NCBI GenBank assembly: GCA_017303655.1 | Contig: JAFLCE010000019.1 | Span: forward strand, 1 to 52,056 | Origin: Anaerolineae bacterium | GTDB lineage: Bacteria; Chloroflexota; Anaerolineae; Anaerolineales; Villigracilaceae | Reading direction: 5' to 3' | DNA length: 52,056 bases | Shown here: positions 33,909 through 42,348 of the stretch, piece after piece | Layout: each line of letters opens with the position of its first letter | Position numbering within the stretch: the first letter of the stretch is position 1 | The notes under the pieces: generated by a model | Database searches by the model: none | The model's input: the letters and a program-made list of their open reading frames with translations, nothing else | What the model was told of the DNA's origin: nothing | Made by a program: the position numbers and the translations under genes

Positions 33909-34778
33909 ATGCTTACAGCCCTGTTTAAAACCATGCGTCCGCGCCAATGGACGAAGAATGTTTTCATCTTTGCGGCGCTGGTCTTCGATAAACAATTATT
34001 TGACGTCGATTCATTTCTGCGTACCCTGGCAGGGTTTGCGCTGTTCTGTCTCATTTCATCCAGTGTCTATATATTCAACGACCTCGCCGATGTAGAAGCC
34101 GACCGTCAGCATCCTGAAAAGAAGAATCGTCCCATTGCATCGGGTAAACTCTCGGTTAGCGCGGCTTGGGCAGCAGGCATTGTGCTCGTCATCATCACAT
34201 TTGTGTTGGCGTGGTTGCTTTCCCCGGGTTTTGAACTGGTCATCATGGCGTATTTCGTGATCAACCTGGCATACTCGAAATGGTTAAAACACATTGCTAT
34301 TTTGGATGTGCTTATCATTTCATTGGGCTTTGTTTTGCGCGTGGGTGCAGGTGTTACCCTGATCGATGTCGAACGTTTCTCTCCCTGGCTTTATATTGTG
34401 ATGTTCCTGCTTTCGCTGTTCCTCGGTTTCGGCAAACGCCGCGCCGAACTTGCCCTGCTCGCTCATGGCGCGGGTTCGCATCGCAAAGTGTTAGATGGTT
34501 ACACCCTACCGCTTCTTGATCAATACATCATGATCGTTTCCGGCACCACCATTGTGGCGTATTCGTTGTACACATTCTCCGCGCCCAATGTGCCCGAAAA
34601 TCATTCCATGATGCTCACCATCCCTTTCATGGTGTATGCCATCTTTCGCTATCTGTATCTTATTGAAGTCAAACATGCGGGTGGCACGCCAGAAGAAGTC
34701 TTGCTTTCAGATCGTCCCTTCCAGGCATCCATGCTGCTTTGGGCAGTCACCGTCATCGTCATCTTCTATTTTTCATGA
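33909..34778 (+). CDS. UbiA-type prenyltransferase, decaprenyl-phosphate phosphoribosyltransferase-like
   Basis: A 289-residue membrane enzyme with about eight helices. It has the two Asp-rich motifs: NDLADVEADRQHPEKK at 57-72 and YSKWLKHIAILDVLI. The opening MRPRQWTKN and RPIASG after the first motif are typical of the DPPR synthase branch (Rv3806c type), which joins phosphoribosyl pyrophosphate to polyprenyl phosphate. That would make a ribofuranosyl-type lipid carrier. The ATG lies six bases after TAAAAT. Its stop overlaps the mevalonate kinase start (ATGA), so the two are translated together. Confidence 0.87.
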   Translation: MLTALFKTMRPRQWTKNVFIFAALVFDKQLFDVDSFLRTLAGFALFCLISSSVYIFNDLADVEADRQHPEKKNRPIASGKLSVSAAWAAGIVLVIITFVLAWLLSPGFELVIMAYFVINLAYSKWLKHIAILDVLIISLGFVLRVGAGVTLIDVERFSPWLYIVMFLLSLFLGFGKRRAELALLAHGAGSHRKVLDGYTLPLLDQYIMIVSGTTIVAYSLYTFSAPNVPENHSMMLTIPFMVYAIFRYLYLIEVKHAGGTPEEVLLSDRPFQASMLLWAVTVIVIFYFS

Positions 34779-35698
34779 AATCTTCCGCACCTGGCAAGAT
34801 CATCCTCTTTGGCGAACATGCCGTCGTTTATAACCGTCCCGCTCTGGCTGTGCCGGTCGATCAGGTGCAAGTGGATGTGGAAGTCTCAGACTCTGATAAG
34901 CTTGGCGTCTGGATTGACGCCCCCATGGTGGACTTGCATGGCGAACTTTCCACGCTTCCTTCCAACCATCCAATTGGTACGGTTATTCTGAAGCTATTTC
35001 AACACTTGGGCATTTCCCTGCATCCGAATATTTCTGTCACTATTCGATCTACTATCCCCGTCGCGGCTGGACTCGGCTCGGGTGCGGCGGTCTCAGTTGC
35101 ATTGATCCGCGCTCTTACTTCTTTTCTCGACCATCCGCTGTCCAACGAAAGAGTCAACGACCTCGTCTTCGAGATCGAGAAACTTCATCATGGCACACCT
35201 TCCGGCATCGACAATACTGTCATCACCTATAACATGCCCGTCTATTACATGAAAGACAAGCCGATTGAAACCTTCAAACCCGGTAAGCCTTTCACCATTG
35301 TCATCGGCGATACGGGCATCCCTGCACCCACCAAAGAATCTGTTGGCGATGTGCGCCGTCTATGGTTGCGCGACCAAAATCGCTTCGAAAGCATCTTTAA
35401 CGAAGTGGCGCAGATATCCACCATGGCTCGCCATCTGATCGAAACCGGTCGCCCTGAATTGCTCGGTGAATTGATGGATCACAATCACGAATTTCTTCAG
35501 CAAATAACAGTCTCTTCACCCGAGTTGGATGTGCTGGTTGTGGCAGCACGCAAAGCGGGTGCACTCGGCGCCAAACTCAGCGGGGGTGGACGCGGGGGCA
35601 ATATGATCGCGTTGGTGAACCCAGCCTCGGCGGAGTCTGTGGCGGGGGCACTTCGATCCGCTGGTGCAAAACGGACGATTATCACCACGATCCAATAA
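34775..35698 (+). CDS. mvk: Mevalonate kinase
   Basis: GHMP-family kinase of 307 residues. The N-terminal motif PGKIILFGEHAVVY is at 6-19, the ATP-binding PVAAGLGSGAAVSVAL at 95-110, the catalytic Asp in HHGTPSGIDN at 138-147, and KLSGGGRGGN is the C-terminal motif. Phosphorylates mevalonate in the mevalonate route to isoprenoids. It overlaps the prenyltransferase stop by 4 bp. No other mevalonate genes are in the window. Confidence is high for the fold and good for the substrate. Confidence 0.93.
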   Translation: MKSSAPGKIILFGEHAVVYNRPALAVPVDQVQVDVEVSDSDKLGVWIDAPMVDLHGELSTLPSNHPIGTVILKLFQHLGISLHPNISVTIRSTIPVAAGLGSGAAVSVALIRALTSFLDHPLSNERVNDLVFEIEKLHHGTPSGIDNTVITYNMPVYYMKDKPIETFKPGKPFTIVIGDTGIPAPTKESVGDVRRLWLRDQNRFESIFNEVAQISTMARHLIETGRPELLGELMDHNHEFLQQITVSSPELDVLVVAARKAGALGAKLSGGGRGGNMIALVNPASAESVAGALRSAGAKRTIITTIQ

Positions 35699-35727
35699 TC
35701 CAACTCAAATTGATCTCAGGAGTGGAC

Positions 35728-36339
35728 ATGCATAAAAAATGGATCGCGATCATCCCGCCTTACATTGCAGTTTGGGCGGGATTATTTCTTTTCCATAGCG
35801 CCTGGGGTGCCATGTTGGGATTTCATGCCGCCATCATATTTGCCTTATTTTGGTTGCGACCGAACTTGCCGCCTGCTGTTTTATTCAAGCCTGCGCCCTG
35901 GCGATCGATTGCAGGCAATTTGATCCTTGGTAGCACAGGCGGATTGGGGTTGTATGTCTTGTGGGATTTCTTAGGCATGCAGGCAGGGTTGAGTAACACT
36001 ATCCACACCCTCGGCTTGGGCGGTGTATCGTGGTTTTGGTTTATGGCTTATTTCTCACTTGTTAACCCCATCATAGAAGAATACTTTTGGCGCGGCGAAT
36101 TGGGTCATGAAACAAGTTCGTTTTATATTGGTGACCTTACCTATGCGGGCTATCATGTTTTTGTGTTCTTAGGAAAGACTCAACTCTATACTGTGATTCT
36201 GGCTGTAGCATCCCTGATCTTTATCGGCTGGTTTTGGCGACAGGTCTACCGGCGCGACGGCAGTTTGCTTGCGCCGATTCTCGGGCACATGGCTGCGGAC
36301 CTTTCCATTATGCTGGCTGTTTATTTCAAAGTAACTTGA
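35728..36339 (+). CDS. CPBP-family intramembrane protease-like protein
   Basis: A 203-residue membrane protein with about six helices. The CPBP (Abi/CAAX protease) motifs are present: motif 1 EEYFWRG with the Glu pair, motif 2 YAGYHVFVF with His, and motif 3 LGHMAADLSIM with His and Asp. Members process prenylated CAAX-type proteins or act in peptide immunity. AGGAG six bases upstream supports the ATG at 35728 over a TTG six codons earlier. It lies 29 bp after mevalonate kinase. Confidence 0.85.
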   Translation: MHKKWIAIIPPYIAVWAGLFLFHSAWGAMLGFHAAIIFALFWLRPNLPPAVLFKPAPWRSIAGNLILGSTGGLGLYVLWDFLGMQAGLSNTIHTLGLGGVSWFWFMAYFSLVNPIIEEYFWRGELGHETSSFYIGDLTYAGYHVFVFLGKTQLYTVILAVASLIFIGWFWRQVYRRDGSLLAPILGHMAADLSIMLAVYFKVT

Positions 36340-36360
36340 TAGAGATAGGATGCTGATTTT

Positions 36361-37131
36361 ATGAATGTCCTTGTACTTAAGTTAATACTCGCCCCGCTTA
36401 TTATTGGTTCTGCCAGCCTTGCCGGTCGCCGTTGGGGACCAGCCGTTAGCGGCTGGATCGTTGGCATGCCACTTACTTCGGGTCCAGTGATATTTTTTCT
36501 GGCATTGAGTCATGGTGTTGCCTTTGCTGAGAGTTCAGCGTTGGGCGTGTTAAGCGGGGGCATTTCTCTGGTGTTGTATGCGCTAGCGTACGCATGGCTT
36601 GCCACGCGCTTCCGTTGACAGGTTGCCATTGTGGGAAGTATTCTTATCTTTTCGTTGACCACGCTTTATTTGCAGACAGTGGTCATACCTCTTTATCTCG
36701 TGACCCCTCTGGTAGTGGTTGCCATTCTTGTAGGGTTGAAATTTATGCCACGAGATGAATTGGAAATGAAGGCAAGCAATACAAGTCCCTGGGATATTCC
36801 CGTGCGCATTCTGATCGGCACCAGCTTCATTCTGCTGCTTACAGGCATTGCTCCCTATATTGGTCCACGTCTGACAGGGCTGCTGACGACCATTCCGTTA
36901 TATGTAACCATCTTGAGTGTTTTTGCCCATCGCGACCATGGGTTTGCTGCGGCAGTGCATGTTTTGCGAGGCTTGCTCTATGGGTTATTCGCTTTCATGG
37001 GGTTCTTCCTGGTGTTAAGCCTGCTGATCGAAAATACTAGCCTCGGGGTTTCTTTCGGGCTGGCTATCTTAACCGCCCTTTCCGTCCAGGGAATGTCGCT
37101 TTTGGTCTTGCGAAAATTACATAGTAATTAG
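36361..37131 (+). pseudogene. Membrane-protein gene interrupted by one in-frame TGA
   Basis: Codons 1-85 (36361-36615) and codons 87-256 (36619-37131) are in the same frame, split only by TGA at 36616-36618. Together they give an eight-helix membrane protein with GGR-like AGRRWGPAVSGWIVGMPLTSGPV in the first part. The residue at the stop would fit Trp (RFR-TGA-QVAIV), one base from TGG. The second part could only start from GTG at 36631. I cannot name the family with certainty. It is a pseudogene, a sequencing error, or a readthrough gene. Confidence 0.75.
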
Positions 37132-37176
37132 CATTGTAGGGGCGGTACGGATTGAGGAAATCACTGCAAGTGCTGT

Positions 37177-37866
37177 TTATTGTCTAAATCGATCTGATGA
37201 ATTTGTATAGTTAGTGCGGACGGGCTTCTGCTTTTCGACAGGTGGTTGGACGCTGGCTTTCATCTGCTTCAGCAATTCGCTTGCTGGAGATGGGATGGGA
37301 ATACTAAAGAAGCCCGTATCGACGCGCACATTGCGCCGCACCGTGCGCTGGCGGTCAGAGCCGGGGATACTTTCATATTGAATCACAGTTTTCATCTTTG
37401 AGTCGAAGATGATGTCACCGATTTCTCTCCCTCTTATTTGAACGAACTTGATCTCGCTCGGGTTATAGGACGTTTGCTTATAGGAAGGAAATTGTTCGAT
37501 AATGATTGCGCGTTGATCGGTGATGGCATAGACTTTACCTTTTGCGATCAGGTATTCCCAGAGTGGTGCAAAAATAAAGCGCAACGCAACGATGATAAAA
37601 ACAATCAGTACCAACGAAGTAGCAACTTTGATACCCATACTTGGTTGCATGCTGAGTGGTGTGCGATTATTGATGGCGGATATATGGGAAAATATATAAC
37701 TCACCACACCAGCAAAGCCCAAACCGAATGCACTAGCTATCCAAGTTTTGCGGATGGCATGGATCGGGTCTGGCGTCTCGACCCAGCGAAGGGTTTCCTG
37801 CCCAGAAATGGTTTGTTGCACAAGCGGATATGCAGGATGATTTTGAATGTCAGTTTGTGAATGCAT
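37177..37866 (-). CDS. Bacterial PH-domain membrane protein
   Basis: A 229-residue protein with two central helices (about 41-60 and 80-105) and a bPH-type domain after them. The segment GKVYAITDQRAIII followed by the strand-rich part EIKFVQIRGREIGDIIFDSK is typical of YdbT/DUF304-like PH domains. A basic, Pro-rich tail ends the protein. Function unknown; it is not in an obvious operon. Confidence 0.75.
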   Translation of the reverse strand: MHSQTDIQNHPAYPLVQQTISGQETLRWVETPDPIHAIRKTWIASAFGLGFAGVVSYIFSHISAINNRTPLSMQPSMGIKVATSLVLIVFIIVALRFIFAPLWEYLIAKGKVYAITDQRAIIIEQFPSYKQTSYNPSEIKFVQIRGREIGDIIFDSKMKTVIQYESIPGSDRQRTVRRNVRVDTGFFSIPIPSPASELLKQMKASVQPPVEKQKPVRTNYTNSSDRFRQ

Positions 37867-37883
37867 AAGGATGTATCAAAAAA

Positions 37884-37906
37884 CAGGGCGAGATTGCCTC
37901 GCCCTG
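37884..37906 (-). terminator. Terminator of the MFS gene
   Basis: CAGGGCGAG and CTCGCCCTG with a 5-base loop, then TTTTTT on the minus strand. It lies just after the MFS stop. Confidence 0.9.
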
Positions 37907-37910
37907 AGAG

Positions 37911-39194
37911 TTAGGATGATTTTGCACGTTCCGCCATTTGCTGGCGCAGGTCGTGAGTGTCTTTATCAATGGTGAAGATGGCACCCAGATAGAGGAAGAA
38001 ACACAAAACCCATGCCACTACGCAGATAAGCAAAATGGCAGTTTTAAGATCAATAGCATCGGCAATGACCCCGGTAATAATAGGAGCAAACGCCGCGCCT
38101 GCGTTCTCAATGAAGTATGAAGCCGCCTGCGCCGTCGAGCGGACTTCAGGTACGGTCACATCGTAGACTGTGGCGATCACATTTGCCGAAGAAAGCGGCA
38201 TAAAGACGGCGGTCAGGCACATTAATATAAAGAATTGATTACGCGCTTCAGCAGGAGTGTTCAAAGCAAAGTACATGAAGATCGCGCCGAGCAACACACC
38301 AATGCTGGAGACGATGATGCGCCCTTTGTTAGTGCGTTTGAAAGCCGCATCACCGAGTGCCCCACCGATGAAATATCCGCTGGCGAGGATCAGGATCACA
38401 GGCGCCATTGTAAACAAGATGCTGTTTCCGTCGTAGCCGCGTTCTTTTTCAAGATAGGCAAAGAAAAAGTAAGTGATGACATTCCATGGGAACACACCTG
38501 CAAAGCCCTGCAAAAAGAGAAACCACATGGTCTTCTTTTTGAAGATCTCTTTTGCCTCTGCCCACGAGAACTTGAAAATTTGCATCTCTGCCATGTTCTC
38601 AAATTCAGGTTCGGCTTTTCCACGCGGCATTTCTTTTACAAAGAAGAAGATCAACACAGCAATCACCAGCCCCAATGAGCCGGTGATATAAAACACACTC
38701 CGCCATCCCCCGATCATTGGCGCGACGATCAAGGCGAGTATCATGCCTAATAGATAACCAATCGGTTGTGAAAGTTGCAGTACCCCAAATATCTTCCCAC
38801 GCAGGTTGGGTCCAAAATAATCAGCAATGAGCGTGTACAAACCAGGGTAGGATGAATCATCGATGCCAGTGGAAGCGCGTGTGGTAAGGAACCCGCCAAA
38901 GCTGCGCACGATCGCATTCAGCCAGGTGGTTGCGCCCCAAACAAGAGCCGCCAACGAAAGCAGTTTGGCACGCGCATACCGGTCATATAAATAGCCCCAG
39001 ATCGGGTAAAGAATGGTGGCAACGATCAGCGCACCTGAATTCACCAACCCCCATTGCGTATTGCTAATGCCAAAATCTTCACTGATCTGCACTTGTAACG
39101 AACCGATCATCAACTTATCGGTCTGGTGCAACAGCATGAAAAAGAAAAAGATGACGACCACAACCCAGCGATTACTTGTTTGTTCTTTGGACAT
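37911..39194 (-). CDS. Major facilitator superfamily transporter
   Basis: A 427-residue protein with twelve helices. Motif A after helix 2 is YLYDRYARAKLLSLAALVWG, and the helix 4-5 region RASTGIDDSSYPGLYTLIADYFGPNLRGK (key part GIDDSSYPGLY) resembles organic-anion/spinster-type MFS members. The ATG at 39194 has GAGG eight bases upstream. It ends before a strong terminator and lies 52 bp after sbcD on the same strand. Substrate unknown. Confidence 0.88.
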   Translation of the reverse strand: MSKEQTSNRWVVVVIFFFFMLLHQTDKLMIGSLQVQISEDFGISNTQWGLVNSGALIVATILYPIWGYLYDRYARAKLLSLAALVWGATTWLNAIVRSFGGFLTTRASTGIDDSSYPGLYTLIADYFGPNLRGKIFGVLQLSQPIGYLLGMILALIVAPMIGGWRSVFYITGSLGLVIAVLIFFFVKEMPRGKAEPEFENMAEMQIFKFSWAEAKEIFKKKTMWFLFLQGFAGVFPWNVITYFFFAYLEKERGYDGNSILFTMAPVILILASGYFIGGALGDAAFKRTNKGRIIVSSIGVLLGAIFMYFALNTPAEARNQFFILMCLTAVFMPLSSANVIATVYDVTVPEVRSTAQAASYFIENAGAAFAPIITGVIADAIDLKTAILLICVVAWVLCFFLYLGAIFTIDKDTHDLRQQMAERAKSS

Positions 39195-39246
39195 AACAAC
39201 CTCAGTTGAATGGGATGCCCAAGTATCACGGGTCAAGGATTAAGTG

Positions 39247-40470
39247 TCAAGTATCAGATGAGTCTTCCGAGATGATCTCCTGTGCCAGCTTTTTCAACTC
39301 ATCGGCATTGGTAACCTTCGCCGAATTCATATACTGGTCTAACAGGTCGAGCGGGCTCAAGCTGCTCACCACCTGCTCCCCGTCGATGCGAGAGCGTGTT
39401 TCGATCTGCGGTCGCTTGATGAAGTGAAACTCAAAGGCATCGGCTGTATATTTCCGCAATGCTGATTCGTCAATGACCGAATCCCATTCTCTTGGATATT
39501 CCACCACCAGCCGGATGATCGCCTCAGACATTTCCTTCGGGCTGGGCAATGCCTGCTTAAGAAATTCGGTCACGTTCTCACTGGACTTTAGAGTGGTTCG
39601 GCGGTCTATAAACTTTCTCACCCCTGTGAGTTGAATCCACTCTACTTCGGTGTCTCGCCCTTTTTCCACGTCTACGATGACAAAGAACCGTTCTTCCTTC
39701 GCCTCGCCAAAGTCGACTCGTTCAATCGAGCCGGGGTAGATCACTGGCGGCTGATGTCCTTCATTCACATCCTGCGGCTTGTGGATGTGTCCCATCGCCA
39801 CATAACTAAACTTCGGATTCTTAACCAGTGAGCCAGTCAACACCAGGTCATTGCCAAGCATCACAAGCCGTTCTCCGCCAAACTTCGCGCCTTCAATCGA
39901 GGCATGTGCTGTAAGAATGATTGGCAGCGATGAGTCGCACTCATCAATAAAACCCGAGATCAACTCGCTTATATTTTCTTCAATACGGCTGAACGCCTGC
40001 GTGGAATCCGATTCGCCTGTTGCAGCCATCAACCCTGAACGCGCCACCCACGGCATGGCAATGACTTGAAGCGGCACATCCCATATAGATTCCGGCTTCA
40101 ATAACTCGGGTGCATCCAATACTTTTACATAAGGTACTTGCAGGGTCTTGAACTCCTGCAAAGCATGAGCGCGTCCAATAGACGGGGAAATATCATGATT
40201 GCCCACTAATAGCAGAGTCGGAATCTTCGCCTGAGATAAGCGCATAATGCGTTTGCCCCATTCCCGCTGAAAGGTCGGAGCCGGTGAACGGTCTTTGTAG
40301 GCATCCCCGGCAAAGATGACCAAGTCCACTTTGCGTTCAATGGCGGTATCAACGATGGTATCTAGTGATTTGAGGAAGTCTAATACACGCAGAGGCAGAC
40401 CCGAAACCGGATCATGCCGTCCGTAGTTAGCCATATCAATGTGAGCGTCTGCAAAATGTAATAGTTTCAT
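39247..40470 (-). CDS. sbcD: SbcD/Mre11-like nuclease
   Basis: A 407-residue metallophosphoesterase of the DNA double-strand-break repair nuclease type. Metal-binding motifs in order: FADAHID at 6-12, IFAGDAYKDR, LLVGNHDIS, LTAHASIEG and MGHIHKPQ. An SbcC ATPase partner would normally follow; none is seen downstream, where an MFS gene lies. The start ATG lacks a ribosome binding site and sits 8 bp from a short repeat array (40478-40505), so its original upstream region may have been replaced by the inserted cassette. Confidence 0.88.
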   Translation of the reverse strand: MKLLHFADAHIDMANYGRHDPVSGLPLRVLDFLKSLDTIVDTAIERKVDLVIFAGDAYKDRSPAPTFQREWGKRIMRLSQAKIPTLLLVGNHDISPSIGRAHALQEFKTLQVPYVKVLDAPELLKPESIWDVPLQVIAMPWVARSGLMAATGESDSTQAFSRIEENISELISGFIDECDSSLPIILTAHASIEGAKFGGERLVMLGNDLVLTGSLVKNPKFSYVAMGHIHKPQDVNEGHQPPVIYPGSIERVDFGEAKEERFFVIVDVEKGRDTEVEWIQLTGVRKFIDRRTTLKSSENVTEFLKQALPSPKEMSEAIIRLVVEYPREWDSVIDESALRKYTADAFEFHFIKRPQIETRSRIDGEQVVSSLSPLDLLDQYMNSAKVTNADELKKLAQEIISEDSSDT

Positions 40471-40477
40471 AGTTTAG

Positions 40478-40505
40478 TAGTTAGATAGTTCAGTAGTTAG
40501 GTGGT
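40478..40505. repeat. Left inverted repeat of the IVP cassette
   Basis: 28 bases in TAGTT/TAGAT/CAGTAGTT style. It pairs with 40924-40951 at 23 of 28 positions when inverted. It overlaps the last codon and stop of the IVP-type gene and lies 8 bp from the sbcD start codon. Confidence 0.75.
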
Positions 40506-40883
40506 CGGTTTTGGCGGTTTGGATTTTCGGAGGTAGGAAATCATGCCATTGATTAATCTTTTCGATTCGGTAGCGAGGTTGTAGGCTTTGTTGAGTTCGT
40601 CTTGATTGATATATTTGCGGTCAAGTGCCAAATATAACTCCGATTGTACTTCGCTTGCGGACCGTCTTGACATCTTCAGAAAGCGGATGAACTCAGCATT
40701 CGTGCCTGAATCAAATCCTTCCGCAATATTGTGCATGACTGAACCCGCCGCGCCTTGAATCTGGTTACTTAGGCGGAAGTCTTTTGAAAACAGTGGATGT
40801 TCCGTCAAGTCATAGATCATATTCGTAAGTTGACGTGCCTTCTGCCAGCTTTGCAAATCCTCAAATCGTTCAATTTTTGTCAT
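40497..40883 (-). CDS. Four-helix-bundle protein of the 23S rRNA intervening-sequence (IVP) family
   Basis: A 128-residue all-helical protein. The start MTKIERFEDLQSWQKARQL and LSNQIQGAAGSVMHNIAEGFDSGT with EFIRFLKMSRRSASEVQSELYLA are typical of the IVP/S23 family (four-helix-bundle proteins found in rRNA intervening sequences, related to the Avd protein of diversity-generating retroelements). The ATG at 40883 is used; the open frame goes back to a TTG inside the repeat. It is flanked by 28-bp inverted repeats and inserted between a C39-type gene and sbcD. Function of chromosomal copies is unknown. Confidence 0.88.
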   Translation of the reverse strand: MTKIERFEDLQSWQKARQLTNMIYDLTEHPLFSKDFRLSNQIQGAAGSVMHNIAEGFDSGTNAEFIRFLKMSRRSASEVQSELYLALDRKYINQDELNKAYNLATESKRLINGMISYLRKSKPPKPTT

Positions 40884-40923
40884 GTCTTCATCCACCTTTG
40901 TGTTGAACTCATCAACTATCAAA

Positions 40924-40951
40924 ACTACCCAACTACCGAGCTATCAAACTA
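40924..40951. repeat. Right inverted repeat of the IVP cassette
   Basis: 28 bases, complementary to the left repeat at 23 of 28 positions. It ends directly against the stop codon of the C39-type gene (40952). Confidence 0.75.
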
Positions 40952-42283
40952 TTAAGGTTGAATCCCCAACTCCTGCAAAGCCTGTACAGCAGGTGCCCAA
41001 TTGGGGTGATATTTGAGAGCAGTGCGATAATCTTTTGTGGCAAGATCGGTCTGCCCAGCCATGTAATAGGCACGTCCGCGCCAGTAGAGGGACTCTTCCA
41101 GCACCGGTTCAGCGATGGTATCGTTCAGCGTGGTGTCTGCAAGGTTGATGACATCTGAAAAGCGGTTGGTATAGTAGTAGGCTTTATACGGACCAGTTTG
41201 ATACCACATCATACGATAAGGACGAGCCGTATCGTCAACATTTAAATTTGCGTAGAGATTGAAGGCATAGTCATAGGCGTTGGCGGCATCAGCATATTCG
41301 AGCAAATTTACATGACTGCTACCGATATTGAACCAGGCAAAGTACTGGTCAATGCCATAGAGGGTTTGGGATTCGGTTTTGGCAATTTCGAGTGCATGGC
41401 GGTTCGCTTGAGTTTCATCTGCCAGTGGACCAAGCAGAGCCAACACTTCATTTTGCTTCTCTACGGGAAAGACCACCACAAAGACATAATTGAATGCACG
41501 CCAGCCTTCAACGAAGGCTTCATATCCCATTCTGCGGTTCTGCCCCGGATTTGTTTCGGGCTCAGGTTGGTAGCTATCTTGATAGATCAAAACTTGATTT
41601 GCATCTTCGTATCCGGTGATGAAGGCATAATGCCCCATCCAGCTAAACTTCCCGTTGAGATCGGTCTCGTAAATGCCTTTTTCTGTAATGACTGGGTATC
41701 CTGCTGAGATGAGGCGCTTTAGAGTCTCAAAATCACCGCCGCTGCGAATGATGGACGTCATACCGGGGACATTCTCTGTGATGTAATCCTGTAACTCGTA
41801 GGGCATCACATTCTTGTCTTTTTCATTTATCGGCATTACGACTTTGCCGATCACATCGCGATTGCCGTCCCAGCCCCAGTAGGTGAGTGCCATGGAAAAA
41901 TTTGCAGGTCCACAGTAATTCGTTCGTCCGTGTTGATGTTCATAGTTCACACCGTCGAGCAGGACAGTGGCAGGTAAAGGCGTGGATGTAATTGTCGGCT
42001 CGGGGGTAGGACCCAGTTCTGGCGTTGGGGTGGAGGCGGGCGTTAGCGTTAATAACATCTCTGCACGTACAGTTGCCACCATCGTTTCTACGTTCAATGG
42101 GTTGGTTTGCTGGCTAGGTTGAAAAACAGCCTGATCGGGTGGGTTGATCCAATATTGAATTTGTGTGCGCGCGAGTTCGATGCGCCATGCGAGGCGGCTG
42201 TGGATCGGGGGAAGATAATAGATTCCGATGAGAAGGAGGATGAAGATCGGAACAAGCCAGATACGGTTAAACCGTTTTTGCAT
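40952..42283 (-). CDS. C39-like peptidase-fold protein with TPR tail, copy 2
   Basis: A 443-residue protein: membrane anchor at 8-24, Pro/Thr linker at about 80-105, then a C39-like cysteine-peptidase domain with C124 in YCGPAN and H218 in MGHYAFITGYE, Asp at 236 in YQDSYQP. Residues about 290-443 hold three or four TPR-like repeats ending in HPNWAPAVQALQELGIQP. The C39 fold is common in surface proteins and bacteriocin processing; an ABC partner is absent here. It is a tandem paralogue of the gene at 42349. TATAAT lies six bases before the ATG. Confidence 0.85.
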   Translation of the reverse strand: MQKRFNRIWLVPIFILLLIGIYYLPPIHSRLAWRIELARTQIQYWINPPDQAVFQPSQQTNPLNVETMVATVRAEMLLTLTPASTPTPELGPTPEPTITSTPLPATVLLDGVNYEHQHGRTNYCGPANFSMALTYWGWDGNRDVIGKVVMPINEKDKNVMPYELQDYITENVPGMTSIIRSGGDFETLKRLISAGYPVITEKGIYETDLNGKFSWMGHYAFITGYEDANQVLIYQDSYQPEPETNPGQNRRMGYEAFVEGWRAFNYVFVVVFPVEKQNEVLALLGPLADETQANRHALEIAKTESQTLYGIDQYFAWFNIGSSHVNLLEYADAANAYDYAFNLYANLNVDDTARPYRMMWYQTGPYKAYYYTNRFSDVINLADTTLNDTIAEPVLEESLYWRGRAYYMAGQTDLATKDYRTALKYHPNWAPAVQALQELGIQP

Positions 42284-42289
42284 GAAAAG

Positions 42290-42295
42290 ATTATA
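42290..42295 (-). promoter_or_regulatory. -10 box of the second C39-like gene
   Basis: TATAAT, CTTTTC, ATG. The same TATAAT spacing stands before the paralogue at 43723-43728. Confidence 0.55.
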
Positions 42296-42309
42296 CATGC
42301 AAAAGAAAA

Positions 42310-42342
42310 AGCCTTCCGCGGTCTCCACGACTGCGGAAGGCT
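42310..42342 (-). terminator. Terminator between the two C39-like genes
   Basis: AGCCTTCCGC and GCGGAAGGCT with a 13-base loop, then TTTTTCTTTT on the minus strand. It ends the upstream copy just before the -10 box of the next. Confidence 0.85.
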
Positions 42343-42348
42343 GATAAC

